This document shows, in pieces, positions 45,980 through 55,970 of a stretch of 64,000 nucleotides of DNA. The notes under the pieces are model-generated. The model was not told where the DNA came from, searched no databases, and saw nothing but the letters and a program-made list of their open reading frames with translations. The position numbers and the translations under genes are program-made. Source of the stretch: Pseudomonas jinjuensis (GTDB lineage Bacteria > Pseudomonadota > Gammaproteobacteria > Pseudomonadales > Pseudomonadaceae); NCBI RefSeq assembly GCF_900103845.1, contig NZ_FNIJ01000002.1, forward strand, positions 273,864 to 337,863, read 5' to 3'. How positions within the stretch are numbered: position 1 is the stretch's first letter; every line of letters begins with the position of its first letter.

Positions 45980-46264
45980 TTGAGGTTACGCAGTCCCTAC
46001 TGGCTGTTCCTGGTGCTGAGCCTGCTGCTTGCGGGGCTGCAGTATCGCCTGTGGATCGGCGACGGCAGCCTGGCGCAGGTGCGCGAACTGCAGAAGCAGA
46101 TCGCCGACCAGCAGGGCGAGAACGAGCGCCTGCTCGAGCGCAACCGCATCCTCGAAGCCGAAGTGGCCGAGCTGAAGAAAGGCACCGAGACCGTCGAGGA
46201 GCGTGCCCGCCACGAACTCGGCATGCTCAAGGACAAGGAAACCCTGTTCCAGTTGGCCCAATGA
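45980..46264 (+). CDS. ftsB: Cell division protein FtsB
   Basis: A 94-residue bitopic inner-membrane protein of the divisome, partner of FtsL and FtsQ. A single membrane helix (residues 6-21, SPYWLFLVLSLLLAGLQY) is followed by a periplasmic coiled coil rich in heptad leucines (VRELQKQIADQQGENERLL). It uses a TTG start behind AGGAG (45968-45972); no ATG fits without losing the membrane helix. Its stop overlaps the ispD start as ATGA, the known ftsB-ispD pairing. Confidence 0.94.
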   Translation: MRLRSPYWLFLVLSLLLAGLQYRLWIGDGSLAQVRELQKQIADQQGENERLLERNRILEAEVAELKKGTETVEERARHELGMLKDKETLFQLAQ

Positions 46265-46971
46265 AATTCCGCGACATTTCCTTTCCGGCCTTCTGGGCCG
46301 TGATACCCGCCGCGGGCATCGGCTCGCGCATGCGCGCCGACCGGCCCAAGCAGTATCTCGAACTCGCCGGCCGCAGCATCCTCGAACGCACCCTCGATTG
46401 CTTCCTCGGTCATCCCGGCCTGAAGGGGCTGATCGTCTGCCTGGCGCCGGACGATCCCTGGTGGCCGACCCTGGCCTGCGCCGGCGATCCGCGCATCATC
46501 CGTGTCGACGGCGGCAGCGAACGCGCCGACTCGGTACTCAACGGCCTGCTTCGCCTGAACGAAATGGGCGCCGCCAGCGACGACTGGGTGCTGGTCCACG
46601 ATGCGGCGCGTCCCAATCTGTCGCGCAGCGATCTCGACCATCTGCTCGGTGAGCTGGACGATGATCCGGTGGGGGGGCTGCTGGCCGTCCCCGCGCGGGA
46701 TACCCTGAAGCGCGCCGACAGCGACGGTCGGGTCAGCGAAACCATCGACCGCAGCGTGGTCTGGCTGGCCTACACCCCGCAGATGTTCCGCCTCGGCGCG
46801 CTGCACCGGGCGCTGGCCGATGCGCTGGTGGCGGGCGTGGCGATCACCGACGAGGCGTCGGCCATGGAGTGGGCAGGACAGGCTCCGCGTCTGGTCGAAG
46901 GGCGCGCGGACAATATCAAGGTCACCACGCCGGAAGACCTGCAGCGGTTGCAGCGCAATTTCTCCCGCTGA
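46261..46971 (+). CDS. ispD: 2-C-methyl-D-erythritol 4-phosphate cytidylyltransferase IspD
   Basis: A 236-residue MEP-pathway enzyme that makes CDP-methylerythritol. The CTP-binding loop FWAVIPAAGIGSRMRADRPKQY is at about residues 11-32, and VLVHDAARPNLSRSDL near 113, both family hallmarks. It overlaps ftsB by 4 bp and is followed by a terminator. ispF, often adjacent, is instead 5 kb downstream beyond the formaldehyde genes. Confidence 0.96.
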   Translation: MKFRDISFPAFWAVIPAAGIGSRMRADRPKQYLELAGRSILERTLDCFLGHPGLKGLIVCLAPDDPWWPTLACAGDPRIIRVDGGSERADSVLNGLLRLNEMGAASDDWVLVHDAARPNLSRSDLDHLLGELDDDPVGGLLAVPARDTLKRADSDGRVSETIDRSVVWLAYTPQMFRLGALHRALADALVAGVAITDEASAMEWAGQAPRLVEGRADNIKVTTPEDLQRLQRNFSR

Positions 46972-46986
46972 AGATCGCTGCAATGC

Positions 46987-47016
46987 AAAAGCCGACCAAA
47001 CAGGTCGGCTTTTTTG
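46987..47016 (+). terminator. Rho-independent terminator after ispD
   Basis: Arms AAAAGCCGACC and GGTCGGCTTTT around AAACA, ending in TTTTTT. It closes the eno/ftsB-ispD transcript. Confidence 0.93.
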
Positions 47017-47031
47017 TGCATGGCATTTCGT

Positions 47032-47120
47032 GTAGGGCGAATGAAGCGGAACGCCTCATCCGCCGATCAGCCCATGTGCCGGGGCTCGGCGGATAACGCT
47101 GGCGCGTTATGCGCCCTGCG
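47032..47120. repeat. Palindromic repeat unit (GTAGGGCGAAT / GCGCCCTGCGG)
   Basis: An 89-bp unit starting GTAGGGCGAATGA and ending with GGCGGATAACGC-TGG-CGCGTTATGCGCC, the latter nearly identical to the unit at about 10146-10177. It belongs to the same loose repeat class as the GTAGGGTGGAT units. No gene is seen between ispD and the yedF-like gene (47017-47344). Confidence 0.75.
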
Positions 47121-47142
47121 GTGGTGGCTACAGGAGGAGGCT

Positions 47143-47237
47143 GTAGGAGCGGGCCATGCCCGCGAATTGCTCTTGCCGCATCAGGTCGCGGGCATGGCCC
47201 GCTCCTACACAGAATTCGCGAGCAAGCTCGCTCCTAC
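47143..47237. repeat. REP doublet (REPIN-like) plus a third REP
   Basis: Two 23-bp REP copies in perfect inverted orientation: 47143-47165 (GTAGGAGCGGGCC...) and 47186-47208, with a 20-bp spacer. A third, diverged copy lies at 47215-47237 (TTCGCGAGCAAGCTCGCTCC...). A weaker remnant ends CTCCTAC at about 47325-47333. REP pairs of this type are mobilised by RAYT transposases in Pseudomonas; none is encoded in this window. Confidence 0.9.
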
Positions 47238-47344
47238 AGGTACGTTCCCGCTCTTCGTAGGACCGAGGGGGACGCCCAGTCCTTGCTCGCGAACAAAATG
47301 CACTGAGATACCAAGACAGTTGCTCCTACAAAAAGCCCAGAGTC

Positions 47345-47593
47345 TTACCCCGCCAACGGCACCTCGATCAGGAAGCGGAACAGCGCGCCATGGTGCTCCA
47401 CCGGCAGGCAATGGTAGCCATGGCGCGTGGTGTCCTCGGGAATGCCATGCACCGACTGCGAGCAGTCGGTGATCACCTCCAGCAGTTCCCCCGGCTTCAT
47501 GGTCGCCAGGGTTTCCAGGGTGGCGATGGCGTTGTAGGGGCAGTGTTCACCGCGCAGGTCGAGCGACAGTGTCGGTGCTTTCTTTTCGGTCAT
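47345..47593 (-). CDS. TusA/YedF-family sulfur-carrier protein
   Basis: An 82-residue SirA/TusA-fold protein. The sulfur-carrying Cys is in LDLRGEHCPYNAIATLETLA (Cys18 in the CPxx motif), followed by GELLEVITDCSQSVHGIPE. Such proteins pass persulfide sulfur (or selenium) between partners. Its first 47 bp overlap the end of the yedE-like gene on the same strand, so the two are tightly coupled; the pair resembles yedE-yedF and the thiosulfate genes yeeE-yeeD. Which cargo is carried cannot be told from the sequence. Confidence 0.9.
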   Translation of the reverse strand: MTEKKAPTLSLDLRGEHCPYNAIATLETLATMKPGELLEVITDCSQSVHGIPEDTTRHGYHCLPVEHHGALFRFLIEVPLAG

Positions 47594-48785
47594 GGGTAGT
47601 GTTCCTGAAGCGGGTGAAACGGTTGGCGTTGAGCTGGACCAGCAGCATGCAGATGCCCAGGCCGGCGAAGGTGATCAGCAGGCCTCCGGCGGGGCCGAAG
47701 CTCTGCAGCAGGTTGAGTTTGGGATAGGGCAGGGCGAGGCTGGTGCCGAGCTGGTCCCAGTAGGCCGCCACCAGCGTGCCGCCGATGACGTTGCCGACCC
47801 CGACCACCCAGAAATGCACCTGGCCCTCCATCGAACGGTACATCCAGCCGGTCTCGCAGCCGCCGGCGAGGACGATGCCGATGCCGAACAGCACGCCGCC
47901 GATCACCGCGTTCGGCCCCATCCAGAAGATCTTCGGTGGCAGGCCCTGGTGGATCGCGGCGAAGGTACCGACGCAGGCCGCCGCCATGCCGAGCAGGATG
48001 CCGAGGGCCGCCTTGGTCCGGCCGGTGGTCCAGAGGTCGCGGGCGGCGCTGGTGAAGCAGATCTGCGCGCGCTCGATCAGGCCGCCGAACAGCAGGCCGA
48101 ACAGGCAGGCCATGCCCAGCACCAGGGAAACCTCGAAGCGCCAGGCGGCGAACAGCGCGGCCACGGCCAGCACGCCCATGCCCAGGCGCCATTGCAGGCG
48201 GGCGCGGCGGGCGAGTTTGTCGGCGTCCGGCAGGGCGCTGGCGCCGCTGCTGATCTTCAGCGGCGTGCGCAGCATCGGCAGGAGGCTGAGCTTCACGCCG
48301 AACCAGGCGCCGATCACCGTCGACAGCATGAACGCCCAGGCATGCACCGAGAACATCGGAATGCCGGTGAAGAAGGCGGCGAGGTTGCAGCCCATCGCCA
48401 GGCGCGCGCCGAAGCCGGCGATGATGCCGCCGATCAACCCCTGCAGCAGGCGCCGCTTGCTGGTCGGCCAGCGCAGACTGACGTTGCCGGCCCAGAGCGC
48501 GCAGCACAGCGCGCCGAGGAACATGCCGACGATCATCACGCCGTCGACGCGGTCCAGCGGCGTGCCCTGCAGGCCGATGAGTTTGAAGTAACTCCATTCC
48601 TGCGTCGGCACGCCGAACCAGGACAGCACGTGGCCGCCCCAGCGGGTGAATTCGCCGGTCACCGCCCAGAAGGTGCCGGTCATGGCGAAGTAATAGGCGG
48701 AAGCTACGCCGAGGGCCACCAGCGTTGGCAGCGGCGACCAGAAGCGCAGCAGATAGCGTTCGCGGAATTCGGAAAGGAGGGACAT
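47547..48785 (-). CDS. YeeE/YedE-family inner-membrane transporter
   Basis: A 412-residue membrane protein with two homologous YeeE/YedE halves and about ten helices. Each half has a conserved cysteine in a Gly-rich loop, GARLAMGCNLAAFFTGI near residue 132 and LAGGCETGWMYRSMEG near 309, which in the thiosulfate transporter YeeE line the substrate path. Extra segments, including a soluble loop near 185-200, fit the longer YedE group linked to selenium metabolism. The overlapping TusA-like gene supports sulfur or selenium import. It lies 70 bp downstream of the LysR gene on the same strand. Substrate is unknown. Confidence 0.9.
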   Translation of the reverse strand: MSLLSEFRERYLLRFWSPLPTLVALGVASAYYFAMTGTFWAVTGEFTRWGGHVLSWFGVPTQEWSYFKLIGLQGTPLDRVDGVMIVGMFLGALCCALWAGNVSLRWPTSKRRLLQGLIGGIIAGFGARLAMGCNLAAFFTGIPMFSVHAWAFMLSTVIGAWFGVKLSLLPMLRTPLKISSGASALPDADKLARRARLQWRLGMGVLAVAALFAAWRFEVSLVLGMACLFGLLFGGLIERAQICFTSAARDLWTTGRTKAALGILLGMAAACVGTFAAIHQGLPPKIFWMGPNAVIGGVLFGIGIVLAGGCETGWMYRSMEGQVHFWVVGVGNVIGGTLVAAYWDQLGTSLALPYPKLNLLQSFGPAGGLLITFAGLGICMLLVQLNANRFTRFRNTTHDRKESTDTVARPAR

Positions 48786-48855
48786 CGGGGCGTCCTTGTC
48801 GTGGGAGGGTCGGGAAACCGGAAATTCTAGCCGGATTGGCGCTGCCGGGGTTGCC

Positions 48856-49761
48856 TCAGGGCAGCGCCGTCTCGCTCTGGACCGGGTGAATGCGCTGCAG
48901 CTCGAGCTTGAGGAAGTCCACCAGCTGACGCACTTTCGGCGACAGGTGCCGCTGCTGCGGATACAGCGCCCACACCGCCGTGTTCGGCGGCCGGTGCCGT
49001 TCCAGCAGCGATACCAGGCGCCCGCTGCGCAGGTGTTCGAGCACGTAGTAGTCGGGCAGCTGGCACAGGCCGAAGCCGCGCAGTGCGGCGTCCAGCACCG
49101 CCTGGCCGCTGTTGCAGCGCCAGTTGCCCTGGACCCGGTGCTGCGTTTCGCGGCCGTCCTCGAGGAATGTCCACTGGTCGCTGCTGCCGATCAGGCAGTT
49201 GTGCTGCGCGAGATCGCCCGGCGATTGCGGCCGGCCGTGGCTTTCCAGGTACTCCGGGGTAGCGCAGAGATACATCACCCGCGGCGCGATGCGAGTGGCG
49301 ACCAGCCGCGAATCGCTCAGGCGGCCGAGGCGAATGGCGAGGTCGAAGCCCTCGTGGAGCAGGTCGAGCTGGCGGTTGGACAGTTCGATCTCCACCCGCA
49401 ACTGCGGATGTTCCGCCATGAAGGCGTTCACCTGCGGCACCACGTAGCGTTCGCCGTAGGCCACCGCGCAGGTCATGCGCAGCAGGCCCTTGGGCTCGGC
49501 GGAGAGGTCGCTGACCACGCGCAGCGCTTCCTCGCGGGCGTCCTGCAGACGCTGGCAGTGCTGCAGGAAGGTCTGCCCGGCTTCGGTGAGCGAGACCTTG
49601 CGCGTGCTGCGGTAGAGCAGGCGGGCCTGCAGGCGTTCCTCCAGCCGGGCGATCTGCCGGCTGACGTGCGAAGAGGAAACCCCCAGGCGCTGCGCCGCGG
49701 CGGTGAACTGGCCGGTCTCGGCCACGGCGACGAATTCGTCCAGCCCTTCCCATCGATTCAT
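48856..49761 (-). CDS. LysR-family regulator, probably GfnR-type
   Basis: A 301-residue LysR regulator. The N-terminal helix-turn-helix (residues 1-60, FVAVAETGQFTAAAQRLGVSS) is followed by a coiled linker and a periplasmic-binding-protein-like effector domain. It is divergent from adhC-fghA across 208 bp. The P. aeruginosa gene in this place (PA3630, GfnR) controls glutathione-dependent formaldehyde removal, so I infer the same role. A perfect 9-6-9 inverted repeat lies 18 bp upstream of its start and could be its operator. Confidence 0.88.
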   Translation of the reverse strand: MNRWEGLDEFVAVAETGQFTAAAQRLGVSSSHVSRQIARLEERLQARLLYRSTRKVSLTEAGQTFLQHCQRLQDAREEALRVVSDLSAEPKGLLRMTCAVAYGERYVVPQVNAFMAEHPQLRVEIELSNRQLDLLHEGFDLAIRLGRLSDSRLVATRIAPRVMYLCATPEYLESHGRPQSPGDLAQHNCLIGSSDQWTFLEDGRETQHRVQGNWRCNSGQAVLDAALRGFGLCQLPDYYVLEHLRSGRLVSLLERHRPPNTAVWALYPQQRHLSPKVRQLVDFLKLELQRIHPVQSETALP

Positions 49762-49778
49762 GGCTATTATCCCTGGAT

Positions 49779-51082
<1,304 letters not shown>

Positions 51083-51134
51083 GTGCCTGGCGGGGAAGGC
51101 ATTGCGCCTTCCCGCCGACTGACTGGGAGGCTCC

Positions 51135-51980
51135 ATGACTCTTGAACTCGTTTCCAGCACCAAGAGCTTCGGCGGTTGGCACCAGCGCTACCGCCACCGC
51201 TCCGAGGTGCTGGGCTGCGACATGACATTCGCCATCTACTTGCCGCCGCAGGCCGAGCCGGAAGCGGCCCTGCCGGCGCTCTACTGGCTTTCCGGCCTGA
51301 CCTGCACCGACGAGAACTTCATGCAGAAGGCCGGCGCCCAGCGCGTCGCCGCCGAACTCGGCCTGGTGCTGGTCGCTCCGGATACCAGTCCGCGCGGCCC
51401 GGATGTGCCGGGCGACCCGGATGGCGCCTGGGATTTCGGCCTCGGCGCCGGCTTCTACCTCAACGCCACCCAGGAACCCTGGGCACGGCACTACCGCATG
51501 CACGACTACGTGGTGCACGAACTGCCCGCGCTGATCGAGGAGAACTTTCCGGTCTCCAGCCGCCGCGGCATCAGCGGGCACTCCATGGGCGGGCATGGCG
51601 CGCTGGTCTGTGCGCTGCGCAACCCGGGGCGCTACCTGTCGCTGTCGGCGTTCGCGCCGATCAGCCATCCCGGCGACTGCCCGTGGGGGCAGAAGGCGTT
51701 CTCCCGCTATCTGGGCGAGGACCGCGCAGCCTGGGTCGAATGGGATGCCTGCGAACTGCTGGCGAAGGCCGGCGAACGCCTGCCGATGCTGGTCGACCAG
51801 GGCGAGCGCGACGACTTCCTCGCCGTGCAGCTCAAGCCGGAAGCGCTGCGCCAGGCGGCCGAGGCTGCCGGTCATCCGCTGACCCTGCGCCTGCAGCCGG
51901 GTTATGACCACAGCTACTACTTCATCGCCAGCTTCATCGAGGATCACCTGCGCCACCATGCGGCGACGCTTTGTCGCTGA
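51135..51980 (+). CDS. fghA: S-formylglutathione hydrolase
   Basis: A 281-residue alpha/beta-hydrolase (esterase D family) that releases formate and glutathione. The nucleophile elbow is [17 protein letters not shown] (Ser near 145), with acid Asp in [10 protein letters not shown] and catalytic His in [17 protein letters not shown] near 256. Preceded by GGGAGG. Together with adhC it forms the glutathione-dependent formaldehyde pathway under the divergent LysR gene. Confidence 0.96.
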   Translation: MTLELVSSTKSFGGWHQRYRHRSEVLGCDMTFAIYLPPQAEPEAALPALYWLSGLTCTDENFMQKAGAQRVAAELGLVLVAPDTSPRGPDVPGDPDGAWDFGLGAGFYLNATQEPWARHYRMHDYVVHELPALIEENFPVSSRRGISGHSMGGHGALVCALRNPGRYLSLSAFAPISHPGDCPWGQKAFSRYLGEDRAAWVEWDACELLAKAGERLPMLVDQGERDDFLAVQLKPEALRQAAEAAGHPLTLRLQPGYDHSYYFIASFIEDHLRHHAATLCR

Positions 51981-52034
51981 GCTGCCGGCGCATCCGGTAG
52001 AATCGACGCCCTGTACCACACAGGGCGTTTTCTC

Positions 52035-52508
52035 ATGCGTATCGGCCACGGCTACGACGTGCATCGCTTCGGCGAGGGCGATTTCATCACCCTTGGCGGC
52101 GTGCGCATTCCCCACAAGTTCGGGCTCATCGCCCATTCCGACGGCGACGTGCTGCTGCATGCATTGTCGGACGCGCTGCTCGGCGCCTGTGCGCTGGGCG
52201 ACATCGGCAGGCACTTCCCGGATACCGATCCGCAGTTCAAGGGCGCCGACAGCCGCGCGCTGCTGCGCCACGTGATGTCGCTGGTCTCCGCCAGGGGCTG
52301 GAAGGTCGGCAACGTCGACGCCACCATCGTCGCCCAGGCGCCGAAGATGGCCCCGCACATCGAGGCGATGCGCGCCAACATCGCCGCCGACCTCGGTGTC
52401 GAGCGGGACCAGGTCAACGTGAAGGCGACCACCACCGAGAAGCTCGGCTTCACCGGGCGCGAGGAGGGCATCGCGGTGCACTCGGTCGCGCTGCTGGTCC
52501 GCGCATGA
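52035..52508 (+). CDS. ispF: 2-C-methyl-D-erythritol 2,4-cyclodiphosphate synthase IspF
   Basis: A 157-residue trimeric MEP-pathway enzyme that cyclises the CDP-methylerythritol phosphate. The metal site [16 protein letters not shown] (Asp and His at residues 8 and 10) and [20 protein letters not shown] near 34 are diagnostic, as is the C-terminal [18 protein letters not shown]. Its stop overlaps truD by 4 bp. Confidence 0.97.
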   Translation: MRIGHGYDVHRFGEGDFITLGGVRIPHKFGLIAHSDGDVLLHALSDALLGACALGDIGRHFPDTDPQFKGADSRALLRHVMSLVSARGWKVGNVDATIVAQAPKMAPHIEAMRANIAADLGVERDQVNVKATTTEKLGFTGREEGIAVHSVALLVRA

Positions 52509-53563
52509 CCGAGCTGGAACTGCTGGGCCCGCGCGCCCATGGCGAACCTTGCGGTCGCGCGGTGCTGAAGGCCGTGGCCGAGGATTTCCAGGTCGACGAG
52601 GTGCTGGACATTCCGCTGGAAGGCGAGGGCGAGCATCTCTGGCTGTGGGTGGAGAAGCGCGGCCTGAACACCGAGGAGGCCGCTCGTCGTCTGGCGCGCG
52701 TGGCCGGCGTGCCGCTGCGGATGATCAGCTATGCCGGGCTGAAGGATCGCCAGGCGCTGACCCGCCAGTGGTTCAGCCTGCATCTGCCGGGCAAGAGCGA
52801 TCCCGATTTCTCCGCCGCGGAAGACGATGCGCTGCGCATTCTTCGTCAGGCAAGGCATCGCCGGAAGCTGCAGCGCGGCGCGCATTCGGCCAACGGTTTC
52901 ACCCTGCGCCTGACTGCGCTGCAGGCCGATCGCGATGCGCTGGAGCAGCGTCTGCAGCGCATCGCTGCGCAAGGCGTGCCGAACTATTTCGGCACCCAGC
53001 GTTTCGGTCATGACGGCGGCAACCTTTTCGACGCTCGCGGTTTCGCCGAGCGTGGCAGCCTACCGGAGCAGCGCAACCTGCGTTCGCGGCTGCTTTCGGC
53101 GGCGCGCAGCTACCTGTTCAACCGCGTGCTCGCGCAGCGGGTGGCGGCGGGCAGTTGGGCGCAGGCGCAGGAAGGCGATCTGCTGGCGTTCACCGACAGC
53201 CGCAGCTTCTTCCCGGCGACCCAGGCCGACTGCGGCGACCCGCGCCTGGCCGCGCTGGACCTGCATCCCACCGGGCCGCTCTGGGGCAAGGGCGAGTCGC
53301 CCGCCGGCGGCGTGGCCGGCGACATCGAGCGCGCGCTGCAGGCGGCCGAGCCGGAGCTGTGCCAATGGCTGGCGGCAGTGGACATGGCGCACGAACGGCG
53401 CATTCTGCGCCTCCCCATCCAGGGGCTGGCATGGCATTATCCGGCCCCTGACATTCTGCAACTGGAATTCGTCCTGCCGGCGGGCTGCTTCGCCACCGTG
53501 GTCGTGCGCGAACTGGTAGACCTGGCGCCGGCGGGGCAGATGGAAACTCAATGCGCATACTGA
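52505..53563 (+). CDS. truD: tRNA pseudouridine(13) synthase TruD
   Basis: A 352-residue pseudouridine synthase acting on U13 of tRNA-Glu. The catalytic Asp lies in [19 protein letters not shown] (near residue 80), the TruD signature, with [17 protein letters not shown] near 157. It overlaps ispF at the start by 4 bp and surE at the end by 13 bp, so the ispF-truD-surE-pcm genes form one coupled unit. Confidence 0.96.
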   Translation: MTELELLGPRAHGEPCGRAVLKAVAEDFQVDEVLDIPLEGEGEHLWLWVEKRGLNTEEAARRLARVAGVPLRMISYAGLKDRQALTRQWFSLHLPGKSDPDFSAAEDDALRILRQARHRRKLQRGAHSANGFTLRLTALQADRDALEQRLQRIAAQGVPNYFGTQRFGHDGGNLFDARGFAERGSLPEQRNLRSRLLSAARSYLFNRVLAQRVAAGSWAQAQEGDLLAFTDSRSFFPATQADCGDPRLAALDLHPTGPLWGKGESPAGGVAGDIERALQAAEPELCQWLAAVDMAHERRILRLPIQGLAWHYPAPDILQLEFVLPAGCFATVVVRELVDLAPAGQMETQCAY

Positions 53564-54303
53564 TTGCCAACGACGACGGGGTTAACGCACCCGGTATCGC
53601 CGCGCTCTACGACGCGCTGGCCGGTCAGGCCGAGTGTGTCGTGATCGCGCCCGACCAGGATCGCAGCGGAGCGAGCAGTTCGCTGACGCTGGATCGGCCG
53701 CTGCATCCGCAGCGTCTCAGCAATGGCTTCATCAGCCTCAACGGCACGCCCACCGACTGCGTCCACCTGGGCCTCAACGGCCTGCTGGAGGATCAGCCGG
53801 ACATGGTGGTCTCCGGCATCAACCTGGGCGCCAACCTGGGCGACGACGTGCTCTATTCCGGCACCGTGGCGGCGGCCATCGAAGGACGCTTCCTCGAACG
53901 CCCGGCGTTCGCTTTCTCGCTGCTGTCGCGCCTGCCGGACAACCTGCCGACGGCGATGCACTTCGCCAGCCTGCTGGTCGCCGCCCACGAACGGCTCGAC
54001 CTGCCGCCACGCACGGTGCTCAACGTCAACGTGCCGAACCTGCCACTGGAACGCATCCGCGGTATCCAGCTGACGCGCCTTGGCCACCGCGCCCGTGCCG
54101 CCGCTCCGGTGAAGGTGGTGAACCCGCGTGGCCGCGAGGGCTACTGGATCTCCGTGGCCGGCGATGCCGAGGATGCCGGCGAGGGCACCGACTTCCATGC
54201 GGTCATGCAGGGCTACGTGTCGGTCACGCCGTTGCAGCTGGACCGTACCTTCCATGAGGCGTTCAATTGTCTGGGAGACTGGATCGGAGGACTGGGTCAA
54301 TGA
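53551..54303 (+). CDS. surE: 5'/3'-nucleotidase SurE
   Basis: A 250-residue metal-dependent phosphatase acting on nucleoside monophosphates; linked to stationary-phase survival together with Pcm and RpoS. The metal site is [16 protein letters not shown] (DD at residues 8-9), and [23 protein letters not shown] (Asn near 91) completes it. Its start lies 13 bp inside truD and its stop overlaps pcm as ATGA. Confidence 0.97.
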   Translation: MRILIANDDGVNAPGIAALYDALAGQAECVVIAPDQDRSGASSSLTLDRPLHPQRLSNGFISLNGTPTDCVHLGLNGLLEDQPDMVVSGINLGANLGDDVLYSGTVAAAIEGRFLERPAFAFSLLSRLPDNLPTAMHFASLLVAAHERLDLPPRTVLNVNVPNLPLERIRGIQLTRLGHRARAAAPVKVVNPRGREGYWISVAGDAEDAGEGTDFHAVMQGYVSVTPLQLDRTFHEAFNCLGDWIGGLGQ

Positions 54304-54968
54304 CCGATGAGCTGATGCGCCGTGGTATCGGCATGACTTCGCAGCGCACTCGGGAACGCCTGATCCAGCGTCTCTACGAGGAGGGGCTGTCCAACGCCAG
54401 GGTCCTCGAGGTCATTCGCCGCACGCCGCGCCACCTGTTCGTCGACGAGGCCCTGTCGCATCGGGCCTACGAGGACACCGCACTGCCCATCGGCCACAAC
54501 CAGACCATCTCGCAGCCGTTCATGGTCGCGCGCATGACCGAGCTGCTGCTGGCCGCCGGTCCGCTGGACAAGGTGATGGAGATCGGCACCGGTTCCGGCT
54601 ACCAGACCGCCGTGCTGGCGCAACTGGTGGAACGGGTGTTCTCGGTGGAACGCATCCAGCCCCTGCAGGATCGCGCCAAGGAGCGCCTCGGGGAGCTAAA
54701 TCTGCGCAATGTTGTCTTTCGTTGGGGCGATGGCTGGGAAGGCTGGTCGGCCCTGGCGCCGTACAACGGCATCATCGTCACCGCCGCCGCGGCGGAAGTG
54801 CCGCAGTCGCTGCTCGATCAGCTGGCGCCAGGTGGCCGCCTGGTGATTCCGGTGGGCGGCGGCGAGGTCCAGCAACTGATGCTGATCGTGCGCAACGAAG
54901 ATGGCTTCAGCCGCCAGGTGCTGGACTCCGTGCGTTTCGTTCCTTTGCTCCACGGACTGCAGAACTGA
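54300..54968 (+). CDS. pcm: Protein-L-isoaspartate O-methyltransferase Pcm
   Basis: A 222-residue SAM-dependent enzyme that repairs isoaspartyl damage in proteins. Motifs are [18 protein letters not shown] near residue 68, the SAM loop [16 protein letters not shown] near 93, and [14 protein letters not shown] near 180. The ATG at 54300 overlaps the surE stop; a second ATG at 54333 ([12 protein letters not shown]) matches the start of the P. aeruginosa protein as I recall it and gives 211 residues. Both are possible. Confidence 0.95.
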   Translation: MTDELMRRGIGMTSQRTRERLIQRLYEEGLSNARVLEVIRRTPRHLFVDEALSHRAYEDTALPIGHNQTISQPFMVARMTELLLAAGPLDKVMEIGTGSGYQTAVLAQLVERVFSVERIQPLQDRAKERLGELNLRNVVFRWGDGWEGWSALAPYNGIIVTAAAAEVPQSLLDQLAPGGRLVIPVGGGEVQQLMLIVRNEDGFSRQVLDSVRFVPLLHGLQN

Positions 54969-55020
54969 TTCGTCGCCGGCGGCTGAGCACCGGCTGATTT
55001 CATGGATTAAGGGGGAAGGG

Positions 55021-55875
55021 GTGAGCTCGAGCGCAACCCTGTGGCAACGGAACTGGATCAAGGCTGGCGCACAAACCCTGCTGGCGGTATCCATTTGCAC
55101 CTTGTTGGCGGCCTGCAGCTCTTCGGGTGGCGGCGCCAGCGTCGTCGATCGCAACGACAGCGTCGCCCGCAAGCCTGCCGTGACTTCCGGCCAGTACCGC
55201 GTGCGGCCGGGTGATACGCTGTATGCCATTGCCTTCCGCTACGGCTGGGACTGGAAGGCGCTGGCCGCGCACAACAACATCCCCGCTCCCTATACCATCC
55301 GCCCGGGCCAGCAGATCCGCTTCGGCAGCCGCTTCAGCTCCTCTGCGCCGTCCGTCGCCAAAACATCGCCGTCCGTCGCGCCAGTGGCCCCCGCCAAGCC
55401 GGCTTCCACTACTGCGGCAGCAGCGAGCAAGCCCTCTTCGACGGCAATCGCCACTGCCCCGCAATCTTCCGTCGGCAGCGCCGCTTCGCCTTCCGCCGCC
55501 GGTATGGCGGGCTGGGTCTGGCCGGCGAACGGAACGCTTATCGGTCGTTTTTCCTCAAACGGAAGTTTGAATAAAGGGATTGATATAGCCGGACAATTGG
55601 GCCAGCCTGTTCTGGCTGCGTCGAATGGTACGGTTGTGTACGCCGGTAGTGGTTTGCGGGGCTACGGCGAACTCGTGATCATCAAGCACAGCGATACCTA
55701 CGTAAGCGCCTACGGTCACAACCGCAGGCTGCTGGTGCGGGAAGGGCAACAGGTCAAAGTCGGTCAGAACATTGCCGAAATGGGCTCCACGGGAACGGAC
55801 CGGGTGAAGCTGCACTTCGAGATTCGCCGCCAGGGCAAGCCTGTAGATCCTCTGCAATACCTGCCACGTCGTTGA
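55021..55875 (+). CDS. nlpD: NlpD-like lipoprotein with LysM and LytM domains
   Basis: A 284-residue outer-membrane-type lipoprotein. A signal helix ends in the lipobox LLAAC (Cys32); a LysM domain (about 58-103, QYRVRPGDTLYAIAFRYGW) binds peptidoglycan; after a Ser/Ala/Pro-rich linker comes a LytM (M23) domain (about 160-280). The first zinc ligand region reads LNKGIDIAG, with Asn where active M23 enzymes have His, so it should be a non-catalytic activator of amidases, as NlpD is. GTG at 55021 follows a purine-rich AAGGGGGAAGGGG. The rpoS promoter region with a PsrA box lies inside it. Confidence 0.92.
   Translation: MSSSATLWQRNWIKAGAQTLLAVSICTLLAACSSSGGGASVVDRNDSVARKPAVTSGQYRVRPGDTLYAIAFRYGWDWKALAAHNNIPAPYTIRPGQQIRFGSRFSSSAPSVAKTSPSVAPVAPAKPASTTAAAASKPSSTAIATAPQSSVGSAASPSAAGMAGWVWPANGTLIGRFSSNGSLNKGIDIAGQLGQPVLAASNGTVVYAGSGLRGYGELVIIKHSDTYVSAYGHNRRLLVREGQQVKVGQNIAEMGSTGTDRVKLHFEIRRQGKPVDPLQYLPRR
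55556..55569. promoter_or_regulatory. PsrA operator inside nlpD, upstream of rpoS
   Basis: CAAAC-GGAA-GTTTG is an exact match to the PsrA motif, about 400 bp before the rpoS ATG. PsrA activation of rpoS through such a site in the upstream gene is established in Pseudomonas. Confidence 0.88.
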
Positions 55876-55970
55876 CTTCGGCTGTTCCCCAGCGTGGGTG
55901 AGCGGGCTCCGGTGTCCCAAGGATATGGACACACCTGGGCTTGTTGTCGAACTCAGCAAGGGATAACGAC

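Noticed and set aside
47017..47344. Possible CRISPR array or small coding genes in the ispD-yedF gap
   Set aside because: The repeats are inverted REP copies with irregular spacing, not direct repeats with uniform spacers, and the short frames follow the repeats.
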